Shown here in pieces: positions 51,855 through 61,920 of a DNA stretch of 64,000 nucleotides (position 1 is the first letter of the stretch; each line of letters begins with the position of its first letter). The position numbers were made by a program, and so were the translations under genes. The notes below the pieces were generated by a model. That model worked only from the letters and a program-made list of their open reading frames with translations, was not told the origin of the DNA and made no database searches. Source of the DNA: Flavobacterium sp. HSC-32F16 (lineage in GTDB: Bacteria; Bacteroidota; Bacteroidia; Flavobacteriales; Flavobacteriaceae); contig NZ_JALKAC010000005.1 in NCBI RefSeq assembly GCF_024171645.1, positions 62,001 through 126,000 on the forward strand, in the 5' to 3' direction.

Positions 51855-54125
51855 TTATGGTTTCAAAATCAAAACCGAAGGCGTATTATTCAGCCAAGTG
51901 CTTTGAGATTCTATTAGTTTTTTCCAGCTGTCTAGACTTATAATCATTAAATTTTGTCCATCCAAAAATTCTTTTTTAATGGTTCTGTCATGCATAATCA
52001 TAATATGGTTTGGGGCAATCTGTTCTATAGATCTAATGGTTTCCTGAATCTCGCGTGTGTTTTTTACATCTCCGCTGGCATCCAGGACCGTAATCTGCGA
52101 ACCGTTATTGTTGATTAATTTTTTAGCATAATCAATTAAAAAAGCATCTTCTTTACTAAAAACCGGCATAAATACCTGATCTACCTGCTCTAGTTCTTTA
52201 TCAATAAAAATACCAACCGGCATTTTGCTTTTTGCAAGAATATGACGTGTTCTTTCGTCAAAAGGATTATTTTCAAACAAACCTTCTTTTCCGGTAAACT
52301 TATCAATTAAACGATCTGGATTTACAATTCGGGTTGTAAATCCGAGGATTTTTCCAAGCAAAGTTCCATCAAAAATCGATTGCCCTAAACCAACCAATAA
52401 CAAATCATATTCACCCTGATTTGCTGAGTCAATAATATCCGTATCAATATCATTCGATACTTTAAATAAACTCACCATGTTTTGATTCAGCTTATGAGAC
52501 TCGTCAACAACCGGAACCAGCATTTTACGTTCGTGTTCTTTTATATCAAATGAATGTATTTCTGTACTTAACGACAAATGCAGCGCAGTTACGATCGAAT
52601 TATCCTGTTGTTTTTTAACTAAGCTGTTTGCAATTCTTAAAAGCTTTTTCCCTCTTTCAGGAGTTGCAAATGAAAGCAGGATTTTATATTTGCTTTTGTT
52701 TCCAATTTCCTGTGGAATGGCCGTTATTTTGTCTTTAAATATAAATCCTATGAAATCCAAAGCCGGACCCGTCATAAAAGTAGTTACCAAAGCCATAATT
52801 ACCATCATGGTAAAAATTTCTGTTGATAAAACCCCAAGATCATATCCAATATTTAAAACCACAAGTTCCATTAAACCTCTTGTGTTCATTAAGGCTCCAA
52901 TTGCCAAACTGTCTTTCCAGTTTTGACCAACGAATTTTGCTGCCAAAGCACTCCCCAGAAATTTTCCGGCAACGGCAACAGCAATAATTAATCCGGTGAT
53001 TTTCCACAAAGCCGGATCGTTTAACAAACCTATTTGCGTACGTAATCCAGTAAACACAAAGAATAATGGAAGCAGGACAATTATGGCAACGTCTTCTACT
53101 TTTTCGATAAATATATTTCTGAATTTATTGTTTTCCGGCATAATTGCTCCGGCTAAGAAAGCTCCAAACAAAGCGTGAATTCCAATTAACTCAGCTGCAT
53201 AAGCAGAAATTAGAAGTGTTATAAAGAAAATAGCAACAACTGGTTTATTTAAACTTTCGCGGGTTGCATTTAAATCTCCAACACGTTTAAGGAACGGACG
53301 AACGATTTTTAACATTACGATTACATACAAAATCGCTAAACCAATAACGTACAATGAACTTGTAAATGATCCTGCTTTTACAATTGCAATTACAACGGCA
53401 AGAATACACCATGCTGTAATATCATCAGCGGCGGCACAAGTTATGGCAATAGTTCCCAGTTTGGTTTTCTGCATACCGCGTTCCTGTACAATTCTGGCTA
53501 AAACAGGAAAAGCAGTAATACTCATAGCGATTCCCATAAATAACCCGAAAGAAGCAAATTCAACACCAATTGGGGCAAATGTATGATATATGTAATAAGC
53601 TAAAGTTAATCCTAAAGCAAACGGAATTACAATGCTGGCGTGACTGATAACAACGGCATCGTGTGCCTTGTTTTTTAATACTTTTAAATCCAGTTCCATT
53701 CCAATAACGAACATGAAAAGGATTAAACCAATCTGGCTTAAAAACTGTAAGTTTCCTAAAGATTCTTTTGGAAACAAAGCGGCAGAAAATTCAGGAAAAT
53801 ACATCCCAACCAAAGATGGCCCTAAAACAATACCTGCAATCATTTCTCCAATTACAGACGGCTGTCCTATTTTTCTAAAAAACCATCCAAATAAACGCGC
53901 TGCCAAAATGATCGTTACTATCTGCGCTAATAATATTGCTAACGGATGCTGTAAATTATGAACCATCGAATCTAGGAAATCGTTCCAATGGTTGCTTTCG
54001 ATTTGTTTTTTAACGATGTTGCGCCCCACTTCAAGTGATGCGCCTTTTGAAATTACCCAATATATTAGTGCTGTAAAACCACCAATAATGGTAACGTAAA
54101 ATAAAGAGTTTTTAATGTTATTCAT
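51855..54125 (-). CDS. CPA2-type cation:proton antiporter with C-terminal USP-like region
   Basis: About 756 residues. One N-terminal helix, then twelve or so membrane helices of the Na+/H+ exchanger fold (residues about 55-440) with GEMIAGIVLGPSLVG, AITCAAADDITAWCILAVV and GIHALFGAFLAGAIMP. The soluble C-terminal 300 residues show two universal-stress-protein-like halves (KILLSFATPERGKKLLRIAN and KMPVGIFIDKELEQVDQVF). This resembles KefB/CHX-type exchangers; the ion is unknown. ATG at 54125 preferred over a TTG upstream. Confidence 0.88.
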   Translation of the reverse strand: MNNIKNSLFYVTIIGGFTALIYWVISKGASLEVGRNIVKKQIESNHWNDFLDSMVHNLQHPLAILLAQIVTIILAARLFGWFFRKIGQPSVIGEMIAGIVLGPSLVGMYFPEFSAALFPKESLGNLQFLSQIGLILFMFVIGMELDLKVLKNKAHDAVVISHASIVIPFALGLTLAYYIYHTFAPIGVEFASFGLFMGIAMSITAFPVLARIVQERGMQKTKLGTIAITCAAADDITAWCILAVVIAIVKAGSFTSSLYVIGLAILYVIVMLKIVRPFLKRVGDLNATRESLNKPVVAIFFITLLISAYAAELIGIHALFGAFLAGAIMPENNKFRNIFIEKVEDVAIIVLLPLFFVFTGLRTQIGLLNDPALWKITGLIIAVAVAGKFLGSALAAKFVGQNWKDSLAIGALMNTRGLMELVVLNIGYDLGVLSTEIFTMMVIMALVTTFMTGPALDFIGFIFKDKITAIPQEIGNKSKYKILLSFATPERGKKLLRIANSLVKKQQDNSIVTALHLSLSTEIHSFDIKEHERKMLVPVVDESHKLNQNMVSLFKVSNDIDTDIIDSANQGEYDLLLVGLGQSIFDGTLLGKILGFTTRIVNPDRLIDKFTGKEGLFENNPFDERTRHILAKSKMPVGIFIDKELEQVDQVFMPVFSKEDAFLIDYAKKLINNNGSQITVLDASGDVKNTREIQETIRSIEQIAPNHIMIMHDRTIKKEFLDGQNLMIISLDSWKKLIESQSTWLNNTPSVLILKP

Positions 54126-54237
54126 AACTCGTTCTTTTGATTTATGCAGCAAATATCAGAACTGAGCCTTTAGTGAAAAAGCAAATTACAAGCTAATTTT
54201 CAATCTATGTAACAAGTCGGAAATATTTTGTAATAAG

Positions 54238-54957
54238 TTATAATTTTACTTTTTTCAAAAAATCAGAACGATAAGTTTCACTCAAAATTAAGGTTGTATT
54301 TTTATTATTTTCTTCAATATGACGAAGCACAATTTCGTTATGATTAAAGAATTTTATGGCTTTTACTGCCACTATTTCTTTTTTGTTTATTCGGCAGAAA
54401 TCAGCTTCGGGCAATTCGTTTAAAAGCGTGTCGAATTTTACATTTTTCAAATTCAAAAAACTTCCATCAGCAAGCAGAACCGTTTTATCACGACTATCAC
54501 TTATTGCTGTCTTGATATATTGAATTTTATTAAAATACATCAAAGTCTTCCCTCTGTCTGTATTAAGCTGTATGAATTTTTTTGAATTATCTGATTTTTC
54601 AAAACGCTCAAAAGCTTTTGAGATTGCTTTTTGCAGACGCTCCAGTTTTACTGGTTTTGTGATATAGTCTACCGCATCAATATTAAAAGCATCAGCGGCG
54701 TAATCTTTATAAGCCGTACAAAAAATAACCATTTTATCACTGAGCATTTCGGCTAAATGCAAGCCGTCCATTCCCGGCATTTCGATATCTGAAATTAATA
54801 AATCAAATTCGAGATCAGGAATATCAGTCAAAAGCTTCTGCGGATTATTGAATGTTTTTACGATTTCCAGTTCAGGTATTTGTTCGCAAAGCATTTTTAA
54901 GTACGTTAATCCCGGAAGCTCATCGTCCAGAAGCAAGCATTTCAGTTTTGTATTCAA
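54238..54957 (-). CDS. LytTR-family response regulator
   Basis: A 239-residue regulator. The receiver has LLLDDELPGL with Asp57 in LLISDIEMPGMDG and TKPVKLERL. The C-terminal LytTR DNA-binding domain has FIQLNTDRGKTLMYFNKIQY and FCRINKKEIVAVKAIKFFNH. The start overlaps the kinase gene by 38 bases. LytTR regulators bind promoters of envelope and exopolysaccharide genes in other bacteria; target here unknown. Confidence 0.92.
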   Translation of the reverse strand: MNTKLKCLLLDDELPGLTYLKMLCEQIPELEIVKTFNNPQKLLTDIPDLEFDLLISDIEMPGMDGLHLAEMLSDKMVIFCTAYKDYAADAFNIDAVDYITKPVKLERLQKAISKAFERFEKSDNSKKFIQLNTDRGKTLMYFNKIQYIKTAISDSRDKTVLLADGSFLNLKNVKFDTLLNELPEADFCRINKKEIVAVKAIKFFNHNEIVLRHIEENNKNTTLILSETYRSDFLKKVKL

Positions 54958-55681
54958 GTAAATCTATTTTTAGATGGGCAATATAAACATCATTTTCTAT
55001 AAACTTTTCGAGTTTGAAATTATTCTTGTAAATAATACGCAGTCGATGTTCTAAAGTTGCGTGTCCAAAACCGCTTCGCTCCTTTTTCAATACCTTTTTA
55101 TCTGATATTTTATTCGAAACCGTCATAAAAAAAGCATTATCCCTAAACTCAAAAACCACTGATATAAAAGCATCAGCACTTTGAAGATCAGCATGTTTAA
55201 AAGCATTTTCGATTAAATCAATAGAAATTAGCGGCGCCAGTAAAGGCTGATCGTACAATTTATCATCTTCATTGATATTGGTTTTGATCTTCAATTCAAA
55301 TAGCGGACTAATTTTGATTTTATTGATTTCGATTAAATTGAGTGCAAAATTGATTTCTTCTTTTGCCGTTACAAATTTCTTTTTGCTTTCGTATAAAATA
55401 TAATCCAGAACATTGGCCAGTTTATCTAATGCAAAATAGGTTTGGTAAGCATGAGACTGAATCGAATTTAAAATATTCTTAAACAAGTGCGGATTCAGTT
55501 TTGATTCGAGATTTTCTAACTGCAAATCGTTAACTTTTACTTCGAGTGCATAAAAACTTTTTTCGGCATCCTCTTTTGCTTTTTTTGCTTGCATGAGGTG
55601 ATACATCATAAAGCAGATGATGATGATCAAGAGTAAAAGAATTGCTAAAAAAATAAAGGTTAAGGTATTGTTTTCCTGCAT
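54920..55681 (-). CDS. LytS-like sensor histidine kinase
   Basis: A 253-residue kinase with one N-terminal membrane helix (residues 6-27), a coiled-coil linker and the His_kinase domain: NPHLFKNILNSIQSHAYQTY holds the phosphorylated His, and PLISIDLIENAFKHAD is the ATPase N-box. The minimal ATPase domain ends with GFGHATLEHRLRIIY. There is no sensory domain beyond the helix. Partner of the overlapping LytTR gene. Confidence 0.88.
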   Translation of the reverse strand: MQENNTLTFIFLAILLLLIIIICFMMYHLMQAKKAKEDAEKSFYALEVKVNDLQLENLESKLNPHLFKNILNSIQSHAYQTYFALDKLANVLDYILYESKKKFVTAKEEINFALNLIEINKIKISPLFELKIKTNINEDDKLYDQPLLAPLISIDLIENAFKHADLQSADAFISVVFEFRDNAFFMTVSNKISDKKVLKKERSGFGHATLEHRLRIIYKNNFKLEKFIENDVYIAHLKIDLLEYKTEMLASGR

Positions 55682-55721
55682 TTTTATGGTTTTCTGTTTG
55701 CCGCGAATTACACTAACTACA

Positions 55722-55729
55722 CAAATTTA
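55722..55729 (-). promoter_or_regulatory. -7 box of the LytS/LytTR operon
   Basis: Minus-strand TAAATTTG matches TAnnTTTG, 40 bases before the kinase start. Confidence 0.45.
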
Positions 55730-55938
55730 AAAACAAACAAATCTTGACTCTGATTTAACATTTACATTAAAATTTTACTTCAAAAATCAAAATTATTGAG
55801 CTCAAGAAATGTTTCTTATTGTTTTTAATTACTGCAAATATGAGAAAACCAATCGACTAAACGGTAAAAAGGCGGTAAATTATGATAGTACAAAAACTCA
55901 AATCTTAGTGTTAACATTAAGTAAAATACAATTGATTG

Positions 55939-55970
55939 TTGATGATTTTGAGCACTTTTCACTACATTTG
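55939..55970 (+). promoter_or_regulatory. Promoter of the MMPL exporter gene
   Basis: TTG at 55939-55941 and TACATTTG at 55963-55970, spacing 21; start codon 20 bases later. Confidence 0.65.
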
Positions 55971-55990
55971 CATCCATTTTTAAAGATTTT

Positions 55991-58357
55991 ATGAAAAACG
56001 CTATTCAAGTTGGATTTTGGGAAAAACTGGCCCGAATCATACTTAAAAACAGAATTACAATTCTAGTTATCCTATCTATTTTAACCATTTTTCTTGGTTA
56101 TCAATGGAAAAACCTTTCTATGACTTATACTGAGGCTAATTTGCTTCCTAAAGATCATATTGCTAATAAAGAATATCAAAAATTTCTGGATAAGTTTGGT
56201 GAAGAAGGAAATCTTGTAGTTATTGGTTTTAAAGATCCTAAATTTTTTACGCCAAAAAATTATGCGGCGTGGAATGAATTAATGACTGGTTTAAAAAAAT
56301 CAAAAGAAGTAGATTTAGTAGTTTCTTTAAACGATTTAAAAAAACTTGAAAAAGATACGGTTAACGAAAAGTTTGTTTTAACACCTTTTATTGACCAGAA
56401 GAAAGCGCTAGATCCTGCTTATTTAAAAAATATCCAATACGATCTGTTTCATAATTTACCTTTTTACGAAGGACTTTTATTTAATAAAGAAAGCGGAAGC
56501 GTGCGTTCTGCAGTTTATATCAATAAAAAACTGGTAAATACTGCAGAAAGAAAGACTTTTATACTGAATGATCTGGTTCCGAAAATCGATAAATTCGAAA
56601 AAACAACCGGAATTGATCTTAAAGTTTCCGGAATGCCTTATATCAGAACGATCAATGCTGATAATATGAAAGGCGAAATCGGGCTTTTCATCGGAGCATC
56701 TTTATTGACGGTTTCCTTGATCTTCTTTTTCTTTTTCCGTTCTTTCAGAGCAACGTTTATTTCAATCTGTATTTTAATTGTAGGCGTAACCTGGTCATTT
56801 GGAACACTTGGATTATTTGGTTATAAAATCACGATTTTAACAGCTATTATTCCGCCGTTAATTATTGTAATTGGAATTACAAACTGCATTTTCCTGATTA
56901 ATAAATACCAGCAGGAAATCAAAATCCACAACAATCAGGCAAAAGCATTACAGCGCGTTATTTCAAAAATTGGTTCTTCGACTTTAATGACGAATTTAAC
57001 GGCAGCAATTGGTTTTGCAACGCTTATGATTACCGGAAATGAATTGCTTTTTGAATTTGGCCTGGTAACTTCAATCAACGTACTTTCTGTTTATACTTTA
57101 ACACTTTTTATTGTGCCGATTATTTACAGTTTTATGCCATTGCCAAAAGCGAAACATTTGTACCATTTGGATAAAACTTATATTTCAACGCTATTAAATG
57201 TGGTTTCTAATATAGTTAAAGGTAAAAAAACAATCGTTTATACTATTTACGCTGTACTTTTTATTGTGAGCTTAAATGGAGTTAGACAAATGAAAGTTTC
57301 TGGAAGTTTAATTGGTGAAATGCCAAAAAGTGCTTCTTTCTTTAAAGATATTTTATTTTACGAAAAAGAATTTAACGGTGTAATGCCGTTGGAAATCATG
57401 ATTGATACCAAAAAGAAAAAAGGTGTTATGAAGGCTTCCACAATTCGTAAAATGGATGAATTCCAAAATACAATCGAAGAAATTCCTGAATTGGCAAAAC
57501 CAGTTTCGATTGTAAACTTGGTTAAATATTCTAAACAGGCTTTCTATAATGGAAATCCTGAATATTACCAATTACCAACTTCGCAAGAACAGACTTTTAT
57601 TTTAAGTTATGCTAAAAATGCGACTAAAAACAGCAAAGAAAACTTAATGAAAGCTTACGTAGATTCGACTGGTCAATATGCCCGAATCACGACTTTCATG
57701 AAAGATATTGGAACGGATGAAATGGCGAAAGTGGAAGATAAATTACACAAAAAAATTGACGAAATTTTTCCTAAAGACCGTTTTGAAGTTACCGTTACCG
57801 GAAAAGCATTGGTTTTCCAAAAAGGAACTACGTACTTAGCACACAACTTAATTGAATCATTGCTTTTTGCAATTTTGACGATTGCGATTTTGATGTTGTA
57901 CTTATTCCGTTCGTTCAAAATGGTAGCAGCTTCTTTGATTACGAATATTTTACCGCTTTGTATTACTTCGGGATTAATGGGGTATTTCGGAATTCCATTA
58001 AAACCTTCTACGATTTTGGTATTTAGTATCGCTTTCGGAATCTCGGTAGATAATGCGATTCAGTTTATGGCGAAATACAAACATGACTTGCTTCAAAACC
58101 GCGGAAAGGTTAAAAAATCTGTTTTCAGCGCTTTAAGAGAAACCGGAGTAAGCACTTTTTATACTTCTGTAGTTTTGATTTTAGGTTTTGCGACTTTTAC
58201 GTTATCAAGCTTCAGCGGAACAATCGCTTTAGGAGGATTAATTTCTTGTACTTTGGTTTTTGCTATGTTTGCTAATTTAGTTGTGTTGCCTTCATTAGTT
58301 TTAACTTTTGAGAAGAAGAAAACTAAGAAAGAGGAATTGGAAAATTTGGAGAAGTAA
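55991..58357 (+). CDS. RND/MMPL-family exporter
   Basis: A 788-residue membrane protein with two repeats of six helices and two large periplasmic loops (about residues 50-230 and 425-610). Typical blocks are ISICILIVGVTWSFGTLGLF, TAIIPPLIIVIGITNCIFLI and ISVDNAIQFMAKYKHDLLQN (the MMPL-type GxxxD loops). No periplasmic adaptor or outer-membrane channel is next to it, so it may act alone on lipids or hopanoid-like molecules, as other MMPL proteins do. Substrate unknown. Confidence 0.9.
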   Translation: MKNAIQVGFWEKLARIILKNRITILVILSILTIFLGYQWKNLSMTYTEANLLPKDHIANKEYQKFLDKFGEEGNLVVIGFKDPKFFTPKNYAAWNELMTGLKKSKEVDLVVSLNDLKKLEKDTVNEKFVLTPFIDQKKALDPAYLKNIQYDLFHNLPFYEGLLFNKESGSVRSAVYINKKLVNTAERKTFILNDLVPKIDKFEKTTGIDLKVSGMPYIRTINADNMKGEIGLFIGASLLTVSLIFFFFFRSFRATFISICILIVGVTWSFGTLGLFGYKITILTAIIPPLIIVIGITNCIFLINKYQQEIKIHNNQAKALQRVISKIGSSTLMTNLTAAIGFATLMITGNELLFEFGLVTSINVLSVYTLTLFIVPIIYSFMPLPKAKHLYHLDKTYISTLLNVVSNIVKGKKTIVYTIYAVLFIVSLNGVRQMKVSGSLIGEMPKSASFFKDILFYEKEFNGVMPLEIMIDTKKKKGVMKASTIRKMDEFQNTIEEIPELAKPVSIVNLVKYSKQAFYNGNPEYYQLPTSQEQTFILSYAKNATKNSKENLMKAYVDSTGQYARITTFMKDIGTDEMAKVEDKLHKKIDEIFPKDRFEVTVTGKALVFQKGTTYLAHNLIESLLFAILTIAILMLYLFRSFKMVAASLITNILPLCITSGLMGYFGIPLKPSTILVFSIAFGISVDNAIQFMAKYKHDLLQNRGKVKKSVFSALRETGVSTFYTSVVLILGFATFTLSSFSGTIALGGLISCTLVFAMFANLVVLPSLVLTFEKKKTKKEELENLEK

Positions 58358-58367
58358 TTTTTTTTTT

Positions 58368-58402
58368 TGCCACGAATTACTCGAATTGGCACTAATTTAA
58401 AA
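58368..58402. repeat. Fragment of the CACGAATTAC repeat family
   Basis: TTTGCCACGAATTACTCGAA and a following CACTAATTTAAAAAA, similar to the arms at 39322-39502. Confidence 0.45.
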
Positions 58403-58408
58403 AACATA

Positions 58409-58443
58409 AATCTTTGTCAAAGTTTGGAACTTTGACAAAGATT
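58409..58443. repeat. Perfect CTTTGTCAAAG hairpin
   Basis: AATCTTTGTCAAAGTT and AACTTTGACAAAGATT, 16-bp arms with a three-base loop. Imperfect copies at 16813-16850 and 51737-51772. Confidence 0.7.
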
Positions 58444-58453
58444 AACGCACAGT

Positions 58454-58555
58454 TTGTCATTCCGAGGAACGAGGAATCTCACTCGGAAATCGACAAAGAT
58501 TGGCGACTTACTTTACGGAAATACTCGTGTGATTTCTCCTTCGTCGAAATGACAA
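58454..58555. repeat. Hairpin repeat with diverged arms but conserved loop
   Basis: Arms start TTTGTCATTCCGAGGAACGA and end TCGTCGAAATGACAAA, with several mismatches between them. The loop AATCGACAAAGATTGGCGAC followed by TTACT agrees with that of 51600-51701 at 24 of 25 positions. Confidence 0.65.
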
Positions 58556-58690
58556 AAACAAAAGAAATAGCTTCTTTTGAAACCGAGTGCCCTAGCCCTG
58601 ATAGAAGCGACATCCTTTTTCTTGCTCCTTTAGCAAGAAAAAGATATAGCGGATAGCAGGAAACAGCTTCAAAAATTAATTATTATCGTT

Positions 58691-58698
58691 TATATTTG
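58691..58698 (+). promoter_or_regulatory. -7 box of asnS
   Basis: TATATTTG, a perfect match, 68 bases before the ATG. Confidence 0.6.
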
Positions 58699-58766
58699 CA
58701 ATTCGATATAAAAAACACTGGTTTTATTTTGATGTAAAATCAGCAATCTATAAATCTAAAATTAAA

Positions 58767-60203
58767 ATGAGACACACAAAGGTTAAAGACTTATTAAACA
58801 GTACGACGACGCTACAGGAAGTGAATGCAAAAGGATGGGTGAGAACTTTTAGAAATAATCAGTTCATCGCGCTAAATGACGGTTCTACCATTAATAATAT
58901 ACAATGTGTTGTTGATTTTGAAAATACGCCAGAAGAAACTTTAAAAAGAATCACAACTAGTGCTGCAATTTCTGTAACTGGAACTTTAGTAGAAAGTAAA
59001 GGTGCGGGTCAGAAATATGAAATTCAGGTTTCAAAAATCGAAATTTTAGGAGATTCTGATGCAGAAGCTTATCCAATTCAATTAAGAAACAGACCAAGTC
59101 TAGAATTTTTAAGAGAAAAAGCTCATTTACGTGTACGTACAAATGCTTTTGGTGCCATTATGCGTGTGCGTTCAGTTTTATCTTATGCAGTTCACAGCTA
59201 TTTCCAGCAAAAAGGTTTCGTATATGTAAACACGCCAATTATCACTGGAGCTGATGCTGAAGGTGCTGGAGAAATGTTTCAGGTAACTTCTTTACCATTG
59301 GATAATCTTCCAAAAAATGAAGAAGGAAACATCGATTTCAAAAAAGATTTCTTTGGAAAACACACCAACTTAACGGTTTCTGGACAATTAGAAGGCGAAA
59401 CTTTTGCTATGGCTTTGGGTCAGATTTATACTTTTGGACCAACTTTTAGAGCAGAAAACTCAAACACTTCTCGTCACTTGGCAGAATTCTGGATGATTGA
59501 GCCGGAAGTTGCTTTCAATGACCTTGACGATAACATGGACTTGGCTGAAGATTTTATTCAATATGTAATTAAATATGCTTTAGACAATTGTGGAGACGAT
59601 TTGAAATTTTTAGAAGGAAGACTTTTAGAAGAAGAAAAATCAAAACCTCAGGCTGAAAGAAGCGAAATGAGTTTATTAGAGAAATTGAACTTCGTTTTAG
59701 AGAACAATTTCAAACGTGTTTCGTATACAGAAGCAATTGACATTTTAAGAGATTCAACTCCAAATAAAAAGAAAAAATTCAGCTACATCATCAACGAATG
59801 GGGAGCTGATTTACAATCGGAACACGAACGTTATTTAGTAGAAAAACACTTTAAATGTCCGGTAATCTTATTTGATTATCCGGCAAACATCAAAGCATTT
59901 TACATGCGTTTGAACGAAGATGGAAAAACGGTTCGTGCAATGGATATCCTTTTCCCTGGAATTGGAGAGATTGTTGGAGGTTCTCAAAGAGAGGAACGTT
60001 ACGATGTTTTGGTTGAAAAAATGAAAGCCTTAGGAATCGACGAGGAAGAATTATACTGGTATTTAGACACCAGAAGATTTGGTACAGCAACGCATTCAGG
60101 ATTTGGTTTAGGATTTGAGCGTTTGGTATTGTTTGTAACAGGAATGACAAATATTAGAGACGTAATTCCTTTCCCGAGAACTCCTGGAAGTGCAGAATTT
60201 TAA
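58767..60203 (+). CDS. asnS: Asparaginyl-tRNA synthetase
   Basis: A 478-residue class II synthetase. The N-terminal OB fold has [20 protein letters not shown]; motif 2 is [20 protein letters not shown]; motif 3 is [18 protein letters not shown], ending [13 protein letters not shown]. The pattern fits AsnRS rather than AspRS. It is followed by CTAAG repeats and rpoN. Confidence 0.95.
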   Translation: MRHTKVKDLLNSTTTLQEVNAKGWVRTFRNNQFIALNDGSTINNIQCVVDFENTPEETLKRITTSAAISVTGTLVESKGAGQKYEIQVSKIEILGDSDAEAYPIQLRNRPSLEFLREKAHLRVRTNAFGAIMRVRSVLSYAVHSYFQQKGFVYVNTPIITGADAEGAGEMFQVTSLPLDNLPKNEEGNIDFKKDFFGKHTNLTVSGQLEGETFAMALGQIYTFGPTFRAENSNTSRHLAEFWMIEPEVAFNDLDDNMDLAEDFIQYVIKYALDNCGDDLKFLEGRLLEEEKSKPQAERSEMSLLEKLNFVLENNFKRVSYTEAIDILRDSTPNKKKKFSYIINEWGADLQSEHERYLVEKHFKCPVILFDYPANIKAFYMRLNEDGKTVRAMDILFPGIGEIVGGSQREERYDVLVEKMKALGIDEEELYWYLDTRRFGTATHSGFGLGFERLVLFVTGMTNIRDVIPFPRTPGSAEF

Positions 60204-60241
60204 TCTAAGATTCTAAGTCGCTAAGACACTAAGGTTCTAAG
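60204..60241. repeat. CTAAG repeats between asnS and rpoN
   Basis: Repeated CTAAG units similar to 42441-42480. An inverted set at 60295-60328 can pair with it. Confidence 0.6.
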
Positions 60242-60294
60242 TTTTTAAAATATAAATAATTCAATCGCGAATTTAATTCGTCAAAATAAGATGC

Positions 60295-60328
60295 TCAGTA
60301 CCTTAGTACCTTAGCATCTTAGCAACTT
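60295..60328. repeat. Inverted CTTAG repeats directly before rpoN
   Basis: TACCTTAGTACCTTAGCATC and the following CTTAGCAAC are the reverse of the CTAAG units at 60204-60241, ending five bases before the rpoN start. Confidence 0.55.
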
Positions 60329-60333
60329 TTTTT

Positions 60334-61794
60334 ATGCTAAAGCAATTTTTAAATTTAAAATTATCCCAAAAATTATCTCCACAGCAAATTCAGCTGATGA
60401 AGTTAATTCAATTGCCTACGCAAGCTTTTGAACAGCGTTTATTAGAAGAAATGAACGAAAATCCAGCTCTTGAAGCTGGAAAAGAAGATGAATATGAAGC
60501 GGATGAATTCGCAAATGAAGACTACGACGATTATGATGATGCAGAATCAGATAGAATCGAAGCAGACGACATTAACATCGACGAATATCTAAGCGACGAC
60601 GATACGCCTGACTATAAAACTCAGGTTAATAATTATAGTGATGATGAAGAACGCGAAACACCTTTTGCTTCGCCAATTAGTTTTCATCAGGATTTAATCA
60701 ATCAGCTGAATACTTTTATTTTGAATGATGAAGAACGCGAAATCGCAGAATTCCTTGTTGGAAGTATTGATGATATGGGTTATATCCGCAGAAGCGTTCC
60801 AGATATTGTAGACGATATGGCTTTTACTCAGGGAATTTATACTGATGAAGCAATGGTCGAAAAAATGATGACTGTAATTCACGAGCTGGAACCTTCGGGA
60901 GTTGGAGCACGCGACTTGCAGGAATGTTTATTGCTGCAATTAAAGCATAAAACACCAACCGAATATGTTGATTTAGCAATTGATATTATCGAAAATCAGT
61001 TTGATGCTTTTACCAAAAAGCATTACGACAAATTATTGCAGAAATACAGCGTTTCGAACGAACAGCTTAAAAAAGCAATTCACGAAATCGAAAGACTAAA
61101 TCCAAAACCAGGTGGTTCTTTTACAGGAAATAATAAAGTTACGGAGAATGTCGTTCCTGATTTTGCCATCAGAATTGTTGACGGTGAGCTAGAATTGACT
61201 CTAAACGGACGAAATGCTCCTTCTCTGCACGTTTCTAAAGATTATCAGGAAATGATGCAGACCTATAAAGATTCTCGTGATAAATCATCGGCTCAGAAAG
61301 ATGCTGTTCAGTTTATCAAACAAAAACTGGATTCTGCTAAATGGTTTATCGATGCGATCAGACAGCGTCAGGAAACACTTTTTGTAACCATGAATGCGAT
61401 TATGCATTATCAGGAAGAATTTTTCTTAGACGGCGACGAAACAAAGCTAAAACCAATGATCTTAAAAGACATTGCAGATATGGTGGGCTTGGATATTTCG
61501 ACGATTTCTCGCGTTGCTAACAGCAAATATGTGGAAACGCCATACGGAACAAAGCTGATTAAAGAATTTTTCTCTGAAGCGATGAAAAACGATCAGGGTG
61601 AAGATGTTTCGACTTTAGAAATCAAAAAGATTCTTAAGAATACAATTGAAGAAGAAGATAAAAAGAAACCGCTTCCAGACGATCAATTGGCAGAAATCTT
61701 AAAAGAAAAAGGATATCCGATTGCCAGAAGAACTATTGCAAAATATCGTGAACAACTTGATATTCCGGTAGCGAGAATGAGAAAGAAAATTTAG
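60334..61794 (+). CDS. rpoN: RNA polymerase sigma-54 factor
   Basis: A 486-residue sigma-54. Region I is Gln/Leu-rich (LSPQQIQLMKLIQLPTQAFE), followed by a long acidic region II (residues about 50-100, mostly Asp and Glu), the core-binding domain (LVGSIDDMGYIRRSVPDIVD, then LEPSGVGARDLQECLLLQLK), the helix-turn-helix (DIADMVGLDISTISRVANSK, YVETPYGTKLIKEFFSE) and the RpoN box ARRTIAKYREQL near the end. No sigma-54 activator is in this window, so its regulon cannot be read here. Confidence 0.95.
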   Translation: MLKQFLNLKLSQKLSPQQIQLMKLIQLPTQAFEQRLLEEMNENPALEAGKEDEYEADEFANEDYDDYDDAESDRIEADDINIDEYLSDDDTPDYKTQVNNYSDDEERETPFASPISFHQDLINQLNTFILNDEEREIAEFLVGSIDDMGYIRRSVPDIVDDMAFTQGIYTDEAMVEKMMTVIHELEPSGVGARDLQECLLLQLKHKTPTEYVDLAIDIIENQFDAFTKKHYDKLLQKYSVSNEQLKKAIHEIERLNPKPGGSFTGNNKVTENVVPDFAIRIVDGELELTLNGRNAPSLHVSKDYQEMMQTYKDSRDKSSAQKDAVQFIKQKLDSAKWFIDAIRQRQETLFVTMNAIMHYQEEFFLDGDETKLKPMILKDIADMVGLDISTISRVANSKYVETPYGTKLIKEFFSEAMKNDQGEDVSTLEIKKILKNTIEEEDKKKPLPDDQLAEILKEKGYPIARRTIAKYREQLDIPVARMRKKI

Positions 61795-61810
61795 TTTTTT
61801 CTTTTTTAAA

Positions 61811-61838
61811 CCATATAAGAAATATAAGTTCATTTAAA
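61811..61838. repeat. Solo end of the MITE-like element seen between phoB and phoR
   Basis: CCATATAAGAAATATAAGTT and the following CATTTAAA match the 28-bp ends at 16743-16770 closely. Confidence 0.6.
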
Positions 61839-61840
61839 AA

Positions 61841-61880
61841 AACAGCCCCGAAAACTTTCGTTTGTCGGGGCTGTTTTTTT
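61841..61880 (+). terminator. Terminator after rpoN
   Basis: AACAGCCCCGA and TCGGGGCTGTT arms with a loop and long T run. Confidence 0.9.
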
Positions 61881-61920
61881 TTGCTTTTCAAAATATAAAA
61901 CATCCATATTCATTATTAAA

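Noticed and set aside
58414-58656. 80-residue plus-strand ORF
   Set aside because: It covers the hairpin repeats at 58409-58443 and 58454-58555 and shows no family features.
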